Assembly (NCBI RefSeq): GCF_030265065.1
Contig: NC_080416.1
Span: 813,501 to 877,500 of the forward strand
Direction of reading: 5' to 3'
DNA length: 64,000 nt
Source: Corythoichthys intestinalis
Lineage: Eukaryota; Chordata; Actinopteri; Syngnathiformes; Syngnathidae
Within the stretch, counting starts at the first letter, position 1. Each line of letters begins with the position of its first letter. Shown piece after piece: positions 1-19,278 of this stretch. The translations under genes were made by a program, and so were the position numbers. The notes beneath the pieces were generated by a model. The model did not search any database and was not told the DNA's origin. It was given only the letters and a program-made list of their open reading frames with translations.

Positions 1-183
1 AAAAAAATTTGAACAAATAATAGGAAAAAAGATACTCTAGGGCTATAAGTAAGTAATTATAGCTTGCTTGAACTGAGCAATGTGCAACACAGAAATAGTG
101 CAATACAGTCCTGAAGTTAGCAACGGAAATATATATTTTACAATTGATATATGAAAAGGTATGGCAGGGATCCAAACGAGTTT

Positions 184-360
184 TGAAGGAATCCGACCTT
201 TTAGCCAGATTGCCGGAAACAAGCCAGCCGAACCGCCGGACCCGCACTGGCACGGCTCCAATGACCCGGGCCGGCGATCAACGGCAAGACGAAACAGAGA
301 CTCAGGTGAGGATTCAGGGTCACCATATCACAAATTAACAAAAGGTTCCCGAGAAAATTC
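184..360 (-). repeat. Fragment of a solo-LTR family (fossil)
   Basis: It begins with TGAAGGAATCCGACC and matches, in reverse orientation, the 3' part of the LTR family seen at 5682, 20116, 22504 and 24572. Only the two ends of the family sequence remain and no coding sequence is present. It is a degraded fossil. From about 365 the text resembles a piece of the Tc1 family at 3185-4735 (a run reading AGAAAATGGTTTGAGAGA). Confidence 0.7.
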
Positions 361-399
361 AAAGCATTAGAAAATGGTTTGAGAGAAAACAAATAAATA

Positions 400-1157
400 A
401 AAATTCAAATCATTCACAAAAGACAGTTTGTGAGGGGCAAAGATGGCTTGCAGCCTTTCTTCACACACAATGAACCTCCTTGGATTTCCTTTGAATCCCA
501 TCCTCTGGATGACATCCTCATCTTTCCTAGCTCATCCTCCCATGGGAGCCAGTTGACCCTTGTCACTGGGGGTGCTTCAGATCATACACACCAACAACAA
601 AAATGATCGTCATCAATGAAGTCATCCTTTCATTTCCCATCCTCTCACCTGAGAACTACACTTATTTGGGACCACTTCAAGCACCAAAGCTCAAGTTCAG
701 CTTTCCGGTTTGCGAGGCTAAAAAAATCAAAACATTCTGCAGGATCAGATGACTCTTTTTAAAGACCCTCAGGTCGTCTACTGGTGACCCTCCCTCCCAT
801 GTTTTTCCTATTGTCGTAACGTTCTCTGTGATGGTGGAATATGACCAACGTAGCTTTTTCCAGGAGGTAACGGGAGATTATTTTGATGGTCAAATGAAAA
901 ATCAGTATAACAGTAATGACATCAGCCGCACAGATTTGGAGTGGATTCATTTTCAGTGGTATCAAAGGGGGAGATGGCATGAAGCGTCTGTCAGAAAGGC
1001 CTGGGAAAGCCTCGTAAGGAGACACCTCGGGTCACCTTTGGGCAACGTTTTTCGGCGAGATGAAGGTAAAGCGGCTTTGTCTGTGTAATATACAATTTGG
1101 ATAATGGTGATGAGCTCATCGGCATCGCTTAATGTAGTCGGGCTTTTGGAACAAACA
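400..1157. other. Non-repetitive stretch, no gene recognised
   Basis: No known repeat or coding exon was recognised. Overlapping open frames of 86-88 codons exist on both strands (828-1088 plus, 759-1025 minus), but neither resembles a known protein. The balanced base composition around 860-1040 would also fit a conserved non-coding element. This is only a possibility. Confidence 0.3.
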
Positions 1158-1159
1158 TA

Positions 1160-2533
1160 CAGTGGGGCAAATAAGTATTAGTCAACCACTAATTGTGCAA
1201 GTTCTCCCACTTGAAAATATTAGAGAGGCCTGTACTGTCAACATGGGTAAACCTCAACCATGAGAGACAGAATGTGGGAAAAAAATCCAGAAAATCCCAT
1301 TGTTAGATTTTTTTGGTCTTTTTTCTTTGTTTTCTTTGTTGGCAATAACGGAGGCCAAACGTTTTCTGTAACTCTTCACAAGCTTTTCACACACTGTTGC
1401 TGGTATTTTGGCCCATTCCTCCATGCAGATCTCCTCTAGAGCAGTGATGTTTTGGGGCTGTGGTTGGGCAACGCGGACTTACAACTCCCTCCTCACCCCT
1501 TGGCGTCAAAATGATAACAAGAACGGTGAGCAAAAATCCCTGAACCACACGGGGGGACCTAGGTAATGACCTACAGAGAGCTGGGACTACAGTAACAAAG
1601 GCTACTATCAGTAACACAATGTGCCGCCAGGGACTCGTATCCCGCACTGCCAGACGTGTCCCCCTGCTAAAGAAAGTAAACGTCCAGGCCCATCTGCGGT
1701 TCGCTAGAGAGCATTTGGATGATCCAGAAGAGGACTGGGCGAATGTGTTATGGTCAGATGAAACCAAAATAGAACTTTTTGGTAGAAACACAGGTTCTCT
1801 TGTTTGGAGGAAAAATAATACTGAATTGCACCATACCCACTGTGAAGCAAGGGGGTGGAAACCTCATGCTTTGGGGCTTTTTTTTTCTGCAAAGGGGCCA
1901 GGACGACTGATCTGTGTAAAGGAAAGAATGAATGGAGCCATGTATCGAGAGATTTTGAGTGAAAATCTCCTTCCATCAGCAAAGTCATTGAAGATGAGAC
2001 ATGGCTGAGTCTTTCGGCATGACAATAATCCCAAACACACAGCCACGGCAACAAAGGAGTGGCTTCGTAAGAAGCATTTCAAGGTCCTGGAGTGGCCTAG
2101 CCAGTCTCCAGGTCTCAACCCCATAGAAAATCTGCGGAGGGAGTTGAAAGTCCGTGTTGCCCAACAACAGCCCCAAAACATCACTGCTCTAAAGGAGATC
2201 TGCATGGAGGAATGGGCCAAAATACCAGCAACAGTGTGTGAAAAGCATGTGAAGAGTTACAGAAAACGTTTGGCCTCCGTTATTGCCAACAAAGTGTACA
2301 TAACAAAGTATTGAGATGAACTTTTGGTATTGACCAAATACTTATTTTCCACCATGATTTGCAAATAAATTATTTAAAAATCAAACAATGCGATTTTCTG
2401 TTTTTTCCCCCCCCCACATTCTGTCTCTCATGGTTGAGGTTTAACCACGTTGACAATTACAGGCCTCTTTAATATTTTCAAGTGTGAGAACTTGCACAAT
2501 TAGTGGTTGACTAAATACTTATTTGCCCCACTG
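1160..2533 (+). mobile_element. Tc1-like transposon with enlarged inverted arms, inactive
   Basis: A Tc1/mariner element bounded by TA duplications (1158-1159 and 2534-2535), with ends CAGTGGGGCAAATAAGTA and its complement. The plus strand carries pieces of the transposase, including [11 protein letters not shown] (first catalytic Asp) near 1750, [15 protein letters not shown] and the C-terminal half to about 2310. The frame is interrupted: a stop follows LKMRHG at 2006-2008, and the second catalytic block continues in another frame. The left 335 bp (1160-1495) are an inverted copy of the right end (2137-2533), including coding sequence, so the usual left end with the N-terminal HTH region has been replaced. 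It belongs to the same family as 58992-60137. Confidence 0.9.
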
Positions 2534-2535
2534 TA

Positions 2536-3182
2536 TGCAACTGTCTTGTAGTCTTAGCCCAGAGGTCACAATACCAATCAGCCTTTTAAAATAATGTTTT
2601 CCAACTCTTTTGTTCCCTTTGCAAAAAAGGGATCTTAGAACTGATTTGAACTTGAAATACCACAGGTGTGAGTTGGAACATTCACACAACGCATTCATGG
2701 TAGTCTTAATTTTAGAAATCTTTATAGTAACTTGGATATAAAGCTCTGTCAAGTAGGTCAAAGTTTTAAAAAGTAGCGGTTCCTCGATTATGACTCCTCT
2801 GTGGACTGTGTAGGTTGAGGGCATTTTTCCAAATCATTGTAGCTGCTATGTAACAGGTGTGTCGAGCAATCCTTAACAGCTATTAAAAGCCAACGACCAC
2901 ATAACAAAAGAGATCTTTGTACAATTCTATTTTTGCTTTGAATTTGTTTGCAAAGGAGTCATCTCTCTGCTTTTTCATGTGCTTTATGTTCAGTCTTTGA
3001 TGTATTGAGCCTAAACAAGAAACTACTCAATCGTGAAAATGGGAAAGGAAGGCTTTTGTACGAATCCGTGTGGTATGGCTGTCATGCTTGCCGACTTTAG
3101 ACTTTAATGGTTCATCACAATTGGAACAGTGAGTACTCGCCTTTATTTTTGCTGTTGGCAGACAAAAAACAGTGGTTATTTC
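2536..3182. other. Intergenic, no feature recognised
   Basis: AT-rich spacer between two Tc1-like elements. I see no exon or repeat that I can name. Confidence 0.4.
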
Positions 3183-3184
3183 TA

Positions 3185-4735
<1,551 letters not shown>

Positions 4736-4737
4736 TA

Positions 4738-5677
4738 TAAAATTTTTTTTGGTGAGTGAGCTTCGTCTCCATTTTATTGGACCTTTATGAGGATCCAGAC
4801 AAATATAAAAAGCTGTATTGCCATAACACGTCTTTTGTTTTGAAATATTTGTATGCCTCAAATCGTTGACAGTATGTTCTAAAATAGAGACTTTTGAGAT
4901 GGGACCAACTTACACATTCGCACGGTGCATGGCACAAAGACATCACAATGCTTTTCCTCCTCTTGGAGAAATGCAAACATCCGACGCAGGTGATTCTATT
5001 CACCCACTGCTTGTATAGTTGGAAAAATGAGAGGCTACGGGTGACAATGAAGTCTCTTTTAACATGTTGCCGCAGCTGGAATAAGCCCCTCCACTCGCCT
5101 GGAGGTGAAGGTATTCCCTTCACAAAGCCAAGTATGACATCGGGTGAAAACCGCGTTTCAGCACCAAACTAATGCCTCTGTTATTAGCTTCTTCCTGTTT
5201 GGAGGGCTGTTAGCTCTAGTCTGCCTACAGCATTATATGACAAAAAGCTGTTATTCAACTCTTTATTCCACAAAAGCTATATGAAAGACATTCAATAAAT
5301 TACATGCTACTCAGAACAGAATCGTACAGAACATGAACATAGTTTGACACATTGCTGTGGACTTAAGTGACATTAAGTGACAACATTTGACTATCGTACT
5401 CTGTTCATGAACTAGCAGGAAGCTAACCCAAACTAATAAACATATGGACAAAACATGGCAAAAAAAGAATTTTAGACTCATCATTCTTGCGAGGTTTATG
5501 ATGTATGATCATTGCAAATCAACTTACTCAGCACAGGTGGAAAGACTTCCAACCGTGACTTCACATAGTTGGTGAATTCATGACCTGCTTGAGGTTTATG
5601 AAAGGTATGTACTTTAGCAAACATGCATAGTAACATAGACATAGAAATGGAAGCTACAATAGAGGATTTGTTTGTAG
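4738..5677. other. Intergenic, 3' side of sostdc1
   Basis: No coding exon recognised. Part of the displaced original 3'UTR of sostdc1 (minus strand) should lie immediately below 5681, beyond the LTR. Confidence 0.35.
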
Positions 5678-5681
5678 CTGT

Positions 5682-7019
5682 TGAAGGAATCGGACCTTTT
5701 AGCTAGATTGCCGGAATCAAGCCAGCCGAACCGCCAGACCTGCGCTGGCGCAGCGCCAACGACCCAGGCCTGCAAAAGCCTGACAACCCGGCCAAATGGC
5801 CAAACTCCACGCGTTCACCTTAGTCTTAACCCCTTTTAATCACTCCATTTTGAAAAGTGGAAAAATGCTTCGAAGCACAAGTTGACAATTTATTCTGAGT
5901 CGACAGCAATCATACAGCACAGAGGGACCCAGGCGGGGACCCAAGGTCACTATATCACAAGTCAACAAAAGATGCCCGAGAAAAAATGACAATGCTTACT
6001 TAAACATTCAGTCTTTTGAAGGCTCTGGGCCGTGGTCAGGAAGAAGGGTGTGTTTAGGCTAGTGGTTCTTAACCTGGCGGTGAGTAAGTCTAAGGGGTTC
6101 GGTGAAGGTGAAGAAATGCAGAGCCCTATCTTTGCACACGGATTAAATCTAGGCAAAGTGGCTATAAAACCAGGTTTTGGACTGGTTTTCTCCTAATTTA
6201 CAGGCTTAATCTATTTCTTTTGGGTGCTAGTCCTTGATCTGGAGAAGGATCTGGAATTTTGATTGATCTGATCTAGAAGCTTGACTTACACTTGGTATGA
6301 AGGAATACAACAGACCAATGAGCAGTGTGGTCTCAAAATTAGAAGAATTTTGAATGGGAATTGGTTGAATTATTAGCTTGCTAGCCTAGATATATAGGTT
6401 TTGAATTTAAATAAATGCTTTATTACATAATTCTGATGGGTTCGGTGAATCCACATGTGAAACTTAGCAAGGTTAAGAACCACTGGTTTAGGCGTTGTTT
6501 AGGATTATTGTCTGTTTGTGGATTGGACAGGAGGATTCGGGAGTGACTGTTGTAAAGGCAACAGGGGTTGTGGATTTTGCCACCTCCGTGTCAGAGGGGC
6601 TCTTGGAATTGTATCAGTCATGTTATCCGTAGGATATCGGGCGTTCTCCGGTGTTCCTTGTGTTGGGACAGGGCGTCCCGCCAATTGCTCTGGACTGTCT
6701 GGGAGAACTGATTGCGAGAGTTGGTGGTGCAGACGTGGGCTTGTCAGCATCAATCTTGCTCAATCAGTTGCATGACGCACACATTGGGCTTCCAGGATAA
6801 GAAGGCGTCATATATCTCTTATGCCCTATTTTCTGCTTGATTTCCTTAAACTATGGTATTCGTGCTATTTATTTGATACTGGGTGTGTTATGATATAGTA
6901 ATACAAACAGTCAAACAGTAAATACGAGAAACGATACTATTCCCTGATTGATTATATTAAGTGTATTAGAAGAATGCAAACAGTTAGACGGTGCCTCTGA
7001 GAAAAGGTACTCTCCTTCA
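5682..7019 (-). repeat. Solo LTR (fossil) abutting the sostdc1 stop codon
   Basis: Reading on the minus strand it starts TGAAGGAGAGTACC and ends in ATTCCTTCA, flanked by the 4-bp duplication CTGT (5678-5681 and 7020-7023). A TG...CA LTR of about 900 bp with a 4-bp duplication suits an endogenous retrovirus or Gypsy type; no internal coding region remains. A poly(A) signal AATAAA lies on the minus strand at 5894-5889. A 426-bp hAT MITE sits inside it. This copy carries a duplicated 5' segment also seen in the copy at 20116. Confidence 0.85.
6060..6485. mobile_element. hAT-type MITE inside the LTR
   Basis: Inverted ends TAGTGGTTCTTAACC and GGTTAAGAACCACTG are flanked by a perfect 8-bp duplication GTTTAGGC (6052-6059 and 6486-6493). 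The ends resemble those of Charlie-type hAT elements. There is no coding capacity. It is younger than the LTR it interrupts. Confidence 0.9.
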
Positions 7020-7024
7020 CTGTA

Positions 7025-7815
7025 TTAGTTGTCAGATTTCACCTCCGGGAGTCGTTCCCTCTTGTGTTTTCGCTTCTGTTTGCCACCATGGACTGTGGAT
7101 TCCTTGTGTCTTGTGTCATTTTGTTGTCGAGAGTACCGTTTGCACTTACAGGAGGTGACCACGGTGATCTTGTAGGTCCTGGTGCTTCCGTCCCGGCACT
7201 GGAGCCAGATGCGCTGGGTCCGGGTTCGGTCGATGACGCAGCGCCACTCCTGGGCCTCTCTACGGCCCCAGTACTTTCCGGCGTAACTCCCGGCAATCCA
7301 GTTTGGGAGGAGGTGAGACGGCAGACATTCCCCGGCACAGACAAGTTCTTTGATGGGGTTAATACTTGTGCACTGGCCATCTGAAATGTACTTTGTAGAT
7401 CTCAACTCTCTGCAGCCCACCTGGCTCTGGTCTGGTGTTGGAAACAAAATGGTTCATATATATGTATTATGATCTTGGAGGTGAAAATATAAGAAGTGAT
7501 GCGACCTACACGTATTTTCCGCACTATAAATGACACTTTTCTGACATTTTTTTCATAGAAAGCGAAGCAAAATGAGTTTGACACCCCTAGGTAGAAAGTA
7601 AAAGTGCACTACTCACCATGAATCACTTGTTCAGACTGGCGTCTCCCACCGTCCCTTGCTCGGTTTACATTTTCAACGGGCGGCTCATCCTGGGTGTCGT
7701 GGGTTGAGCGTGCATTGAGTGACTCTGTGGCGTCATTGGAGAAAGCCACGCAACTCCCGCTCAGCAATAGCAGGAGCGCAGCCCAGAGTTGGACTTGGCT
7801 AGTCAAGCAGGTCAT
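7025..7815 (-). CDS. sostdc1: Sclerostin domain-containing protein 1
   Basis: A secreted cystine-knot antagonist that binds BMPs and also modulates Wnt signalling through LRP5/6 (family knowledge). Exon 1 is 7815-7617 and exon 2 is 7431-7025; the splice (CATG/GTGAGT, CCAG/AC) joins in phase to give 201 aa, against 206 in human. Residues 1-24 form a signal peptide (MTCLTSQVQLWAALLLLLSG). The knot begins at VGCRELRSTKYISDGQC and continues through LVCAGECLP, EWRCV, WLQCRDGSTRTYKITVV and SCKCKRY, so the knot cysteines are present. NDT in the tail is a possible N-glycosylation site. The tail is Lys/Arg-rich. An upstream in-frame TTG codon was not used; the first ATG at 7815 matches the family length. 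Fish have sostdc1a and b, and I cannot assign which this is. Confidence 0.95.
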
Positions 7816-7860
7816 GACGGCAGCGACTGACAATGTGGGAGGTCCCGCTTCGGCTACTGC

Positions 7861-7872
7861 TTTTTATATACC
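7861..7872 (-). promoter_or_regulatory. TATA box of sostdc1
   Basis: On the minus strand the sequence reads GGTATATAAAAAGC. It lies about 50 bp upstream of the sostdc1 ATG, which predicts a very short 5'UTR of roughly 20 nt. The assignment rests on position and consensus only. Confidence 0.6.
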
Positions 7873-7951
7873 CTTCACTCCACTTTATGAATGAGGAGGG
7901 CACACCCACCTGTCCTGAAGCATGCGTTTGAAATTTAAACATGTCTGGCAC

Positions 7952-8110
7952 TAGGCCTGCACAATATATCGTTTGAACATCGCAATGTACGCATTCGCAA
8001 TAAAACCATTGCAGGATGTGTGATTGTGTTTTTTTTAATGTAAACTTTTGTTTGTTTTCATAAAAGCAGAAGTTGTACAGACACATTGCTTCCAGGATCC
8101 CTTTTATATA
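7952..8110 (+). repeat. Fragment of a hAT-like MITE
   Basis: It starts TAGGCCTGCACAATATATCG, an end typical of dispersed fish hAT-type repeats. No matching second end or target duplication was found. Confidence 0.45.
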
Positions 8111-8194
8111 CACCAATATTCATCATTCACAGATAAGCCCCCTTAGCCTGGATTAAACGGTATTATATGAATACTCGGGATTTCCCGATTGCAT

Positions 8195-8375
8195 ATTTTT
8201 GATGAGAACACATTTGTGCCTTTGATTGTAGAGCTACCGAGGCGTCTCGGGACAGATCAAAGCTACAAACTTGTCAATCATCGTTAGCTTTAAGTAGCAA
8301 ATGCCAGCTGCACTGGTGACCAAGAAGACTGTTTGGTCGCACTGCCTAGCAGGAGGGAGGGTGAGATACGGAGCC
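8195..8375 (+). repeat. Dispersed repeat with hairpin, copy 1
   Basis: It shares CACATTTGTGCCTTTGAT, GTAGAGCTA and GATCAAAGCTACAAAC with 50650-50815. An outer stem TTTGAT...ATCAAA surrounds an inner stem CCGAG/CTCGG. The family is not recognised. Confidence 0.5.
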
Positions 8376-8394
8376 CCTAAGGGGACATGGAAGA

Positions 8395-8720
8395 AGAAGA
8401 AAAAAGACAGAGGAGAAAAAAAAGTTGACGTTAAAAAAAGAAAAATGGCCCGAAAGGGACACGGAAGATTTTTTTTTTTTCTGTTAAAGCAAAAAAATAA
8501 ATAAATAAATGCCCCGGAAAAGAAATGGAAGTAAAAAAATTTGTAAAAAAAGTTGAGGTCAAAGCAAAAAAACTTTTTTTTTTTTTACATCGAAACAAAA
8601 AAAAAAATTTTTTTTTTGTACATCGAAGCAGAATTAGTTTTTGTTTTTTTTGCATGGAAGCTAATATTTTTTACGTCCAAGCTTTTTTTCACATTAAAGC
8701 AAAAAAAAAAAAAAGGTAAA
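8395..8720. repeat. Low-complexity A/T tract array
   Basis: Alternating poly-A and poly-T blocks separated by short words such as ACATCGAA and AAAGCAAAA. It probably grew by slippage. The open frames over it are compositional artefacts. Confidence 0.8.
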
Positions 8721-8869
8721 AAACCACATAATTCTACTATTTTAAACGTGCGCTGTGTGTCTCAATTTCCTGAAATTTACCTTCCTGAAAGGTTTTGACA
8801 TCAAGTCAAGAGAAACATTGAATAAACCATGCAGTTAATTTTAGAATTTTCTCTACAAATGGTGCTGAG

Positions 8870-9115
8870 TGTTTTGCTAGTAGTTAGGCCGACGAAGAAA
8901 GCTACTTTATATTCATTGCTTCGAAATTGTTCAGTTGCTGTACGAATTTGCCACCAGGCGATGGCAGTAGCGCCACCTAATGTAGCTCTTTCCGGCATCC
9001 TGAAAAGCTACGAACAAGAAAACCGGACGTCGTCTTTTCTTCGCTGATCGTACAGCGGCGTTCATCAATTCTCCTGCATTTTCCTTGATTTTTAATTGCC
9101 AAAACGTCTTACGCA
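8870..9115 (+). promoter_or_regulatory. Probable ilf2 promoter and 5'UTR
   Basis: The stretch just upstream of the ilf2 ATG is richer in CpG than its surroundings, has no TATA box, and carries a pyrimidine tract (TCTTTTCTTCGCTG near 9034) of the kind seen at start sites of highly expressed genes. The start site is inferred. Confidence 0.4.
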
Positions 9116-16546
<7,431 letters not shown>

Positions 16547-16815
16547 TGTCAATGGTAGGTTTGTTGCCTTTTTTTTTTGGGGGGGGGGGGGGGGGTGTTG
16601 GAGTACAATTCTATTGAGAATTTTTCTCCCTACAGTTCATTGTTAAACTTATTGAGGAGAACCTGAAGTTGGGCAGAAACACCAGCAGGATTCCACTTTT
16701 TGATTACAATGTGTTTAGTAAAAAAGGATTGGCTCCAGTTTAGATTTTTTTTTTTTTTTTAAATGTTTTTATTTGAAGCGGTTTATTCTGCAATAAACAC
16801 TTTTCTTACTGTCTT
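16547..16815 (+). other. Spliced 3'UTR and poly(A) signal of ilf2
   Basis: Eight bases after the stop codon a donor (AATG/GTAGGT at 16554/16555) pairs with an acceptor CTACAG at 16635, removing an 81-nt intron that holds a G-run of about 18. The terminal non-coding exon runs from 16636 to a poly(A) signal AATAAA at 16792-16797. The junction is too close to the stop to be expected to trigger nonsense-mediated decay. Confidence 0.7.
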
Positions 16816-17800
16816 TGATTGATGTCATAATTAAGCCAACCATAAAAATAGTCCAGTCGGTATGATAATTGCAATGTTGAAGACATTTGATCTTGTTCAA
16901 ATGAGAAATAATTCACTGATTTAAGTTATACAAACATCTAAAATGATAGAGCAACCATTTTGAGTTTTGTCAATTGAGTGCAAAAACGCAAAAGCTTTGT
17001 GTCAGGTTGAGGGAAAAAAAAATTCTTAGTTGGCCTAGTGTGACCTGACGGTATCAGAACCGGTTTACGATTGCAATAGTAAGGCTTAATATTACCTGCA
17101 AAATTGGAGCAACAGAACATTAACTGGTATATGGCGGAAAACACAGACAAGGCTGAAAAAGCAGTTTCTGCTCTTGCACCCCTCTTTAAAATAAACTGCT
17201 GTATTTTAAGCCAAAAGAACTGTTTGATACAATATGTCTATATGCTGTCATAGCAGATTCATGGCACATGAACTATTTTTAATTTGTCCGTTTTACCCTG
17301 GGGACACCTGCTTACAGACGTCGCACAGCCGCTTTTGTTTCAACCTAGCCATATAAAGGTTATTTGAAATGTCTTTAGCTGAGAATCATTAATTGATGTC
17401 TAATAGTTAAAAAAAAAAAAAAACTAAAACTATTTAAAAATTATTCACTCGCATATTTTTAAAAAATTACTTCACATTGAAAAAATTAGCATCTGTAACT
17501 ATCGCTTAATTGTATTGTTTTCGATACCGTCGCATTTTCCCCAATATTTCAGATGGTAAATAAGATCCGAAGAAAAATTGAAAAATGTTTAAAAGGGTAA
17601 ATAAATGAAAATCTTCCTTGATGTCTGCGATTTCTGCATCGCGACCCTTGTTATATGACCATGTTTCCCCCATAAAATCCAGCTGTGTCTTGACACTCGA
17701 AACATGGAGTTTTTGTATCGAAAAGAGGTAAGTATGCAATAATATCTCGTTAAAGTCGTGGCGTCTTTTAATTCTGCTCGTTCATGCTCTCACCTCCAGA
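16816..17800. other. Intergenic between ilf2 and a THAP element
   Basis: AT-rich with short homopolymers. No exon or named repeat was seen. Confidence 0.4.
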
Positions 17801-17926
17801 TATAGACCCTACCCACCGACGTCACAAAACCACGTGCTCGCTGTATGGTTCTGCCCACTTGTCCGTCATTTTGTCTCTGTATTAGCATTGGTTTCAATTG
17901 ATCGAGGAATTTAAAAAGCATTTCAT

Positions 17927-18243
17927 GGAAGACCCGGTGCTTTCTGATGCCGTAAACTCACTGGATGTGTTGCATAAAAGGCGTTGTGTGGAAAAGCTTC
18001 GTTCTATACAGTCGCCAGATCCATATTTGATGCCCAAGTCGATGTTTTTCGACCCACTGTCTTCGCCCTGTCTGCCTGACATCTGCTACGCTGATATTTA
18101 CAATTATCTTGTCCACACAAAATCAGCCTATTCTCACGAAAATTTGAAAAACTTCAAGAACTTGGAGGCTTATAAATACTTGGTTGCTGGTTGGGTGAAA
18201 CGTCCACGAAAATTCGGCAGGAATCTATCTTGTGCTTGGAAAG
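17927..18243 (+). pseudogene. 5' exon of a transposon-associated protein
   Basis: The open segment from ATG (MEDPVLSDAVNSLDVLHKRR) to a strong donor AAAG/GTGAGT encodes about 105 residues. The block CYADIYNYLVHTKSAYSH followed by LEAYKYLVAGWV resembles the N-terminal region of the YqaJ-nuclease-linked proteins common in fish transposons. This is a recollection, not an alignment. The remaining exons are missing from the element. An upstream in-frame TTG at 17898 is not taken as the start. Confidence 0.5.
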
Positions 18244-18479
18244 GTGAGTTACGAAATTTTCAATTCAAAATCTTTTGTTATTGCTAACATCCACTGTCAA
18301 GTCTGATGTATTTCATGTTTGTCAATGGAGTTAATGTTTATATGGTTTAGCGATAGCACTCTCACTACATACATACGTGTATGTTGTCGGCGATTAGCCT
18401 AGCAATGATCTTAATTGTGGTTATTTGTCAGCCCAAAACCCTCTAAGTATATCTTAAATGCATCTTACCGGATATAAAA

Positions 18480-18648
18480 TGACTACTACATAGTCTGTGG
18501 TGATTTTTTTTGGTGCCCAGTTTTCACGTCGAATTGCAGCCGTCCATTTCGCTCTCCTCTTTGGATCCCTCGGAATACGGTAAAACTTCAAGTCTCTCCT
18601 TCCATCTTCTCTGTTAGTGCAACCAACAGCCACACACGCCTTCACCAT
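18480..18648 (-). pseudogene. THAP-domain first exon, truncated
   Basis: From the ATG at 18648 the frame reads MVKACVAVGCTN, then DLKFYRIPRDPKRRAKW and RRENWAP. This is the start of a THAP zinc-binding DNA-binding domain: the first two Cys are visible, while the distal Cys and His would lie in a missing next exon. It probably belonged to the transposase of the surrounding element. Confidence 0.75.
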
Positions 18649-18799
18649 TTTGATTATTAATGTTAAGGAGCAGAAAAACACGCCGTAAATAGGAGGAATG
18701 TACGTAGCCGTAACAGGTTAACACTGTTTTGACGGACAATTGGGCGGTACCATTCAGGAGAGCGGAGTTGTGACGTCACGTGGGTAGGGTCTATAGGGT

Positions 18800-19228
18800 T
18801 TCGCTGTATTTATTTTTAAATGCCCTCCTGTTAAATTTTTCTTCCCCCAGAAAATTGCGATTTGAAGCTTTCCAATGATGTATCACACGTGCATATAGGA
18901 CAATTTTGAAAATTGGCCAAATTGGGGATCGCAGCAGAACGTCAAGTCACCGGAGTGTTTTCCGCCATATGACATTACTCAACAGCTGAAATGAGTCGTG
19001 GGTTCTTAGAAATTATTCTCCTGGCTACACCAACTTGGTTGTATGTAAATAGACAAAACAAAAAAAAAACATGCCAATCAGATTTCCTTTGCCATATCAA
19101 TCTAATATGCTCCGGTTTTCAAAAAGTAGCTATAGCAAACTTGCATTGGCCAACCTCAACTAGTAAAAAATCTGTAGGGAAACTGCACACATTTTTATTA
19201 TAGGTTATAGTCACGTTATGATAAATAC
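18800..19228. other. Intergenic, 3' side of pex11b
   Basis: No gene or named repeat seen. The minus-strand poly(A) signal of pex11b lies at the right edge. Confidence 0.4.
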
Positions 19229-19229
19229 T

Positions 19230-19235
19230 TTTATT
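19230..19235 (-). terminator. Poly(A) signal of pex11b
   Basis: AATAAA on the minus strand, 44 nt beyond the pex11b stop codon. It is the nearest canonical hexamer. Confidence 0.6.
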
Positions 19236-19278
19236 ATACTGACCCCTGAGCTCGTACACAAGTCTTAAATCCTCCCAT

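Larger units (their letters stand above)
17801..18795. mobile_element. THAP-bearing DNA transposon remnant (ISL2EU-like)
   Basis: Imperfect inverted ends of about 75 bp begin TATAGACCCTACCCAC on both sides and share GACGTCACAA and TTGTCCGTCA. A 2-bp duplication (AT or TA) is compatible with the flanks. Inside, two exons point away from the ends towards each other: a plus-strand exon at 17927-18243 and a minus-strand THAP exon starting at 18648. The gene arrangement recalls the ISL2EU group, whose members carry a THAP-type protein and a second protein. The catalytic domains are absent, so this is an internally deleted copy. Confidence 0.65.

Noticed and set aside
7815-7833. Upstream start for sostdc1 at 7833
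   Set aside because: The codon is TTG, not ATG, and the ATG at 7815 gives the expected signal peptide length.
8301-8798. Lys/Phe-rich frames on both strands
   Set aside because: Simple translation of poly-A and poly-T tracts.
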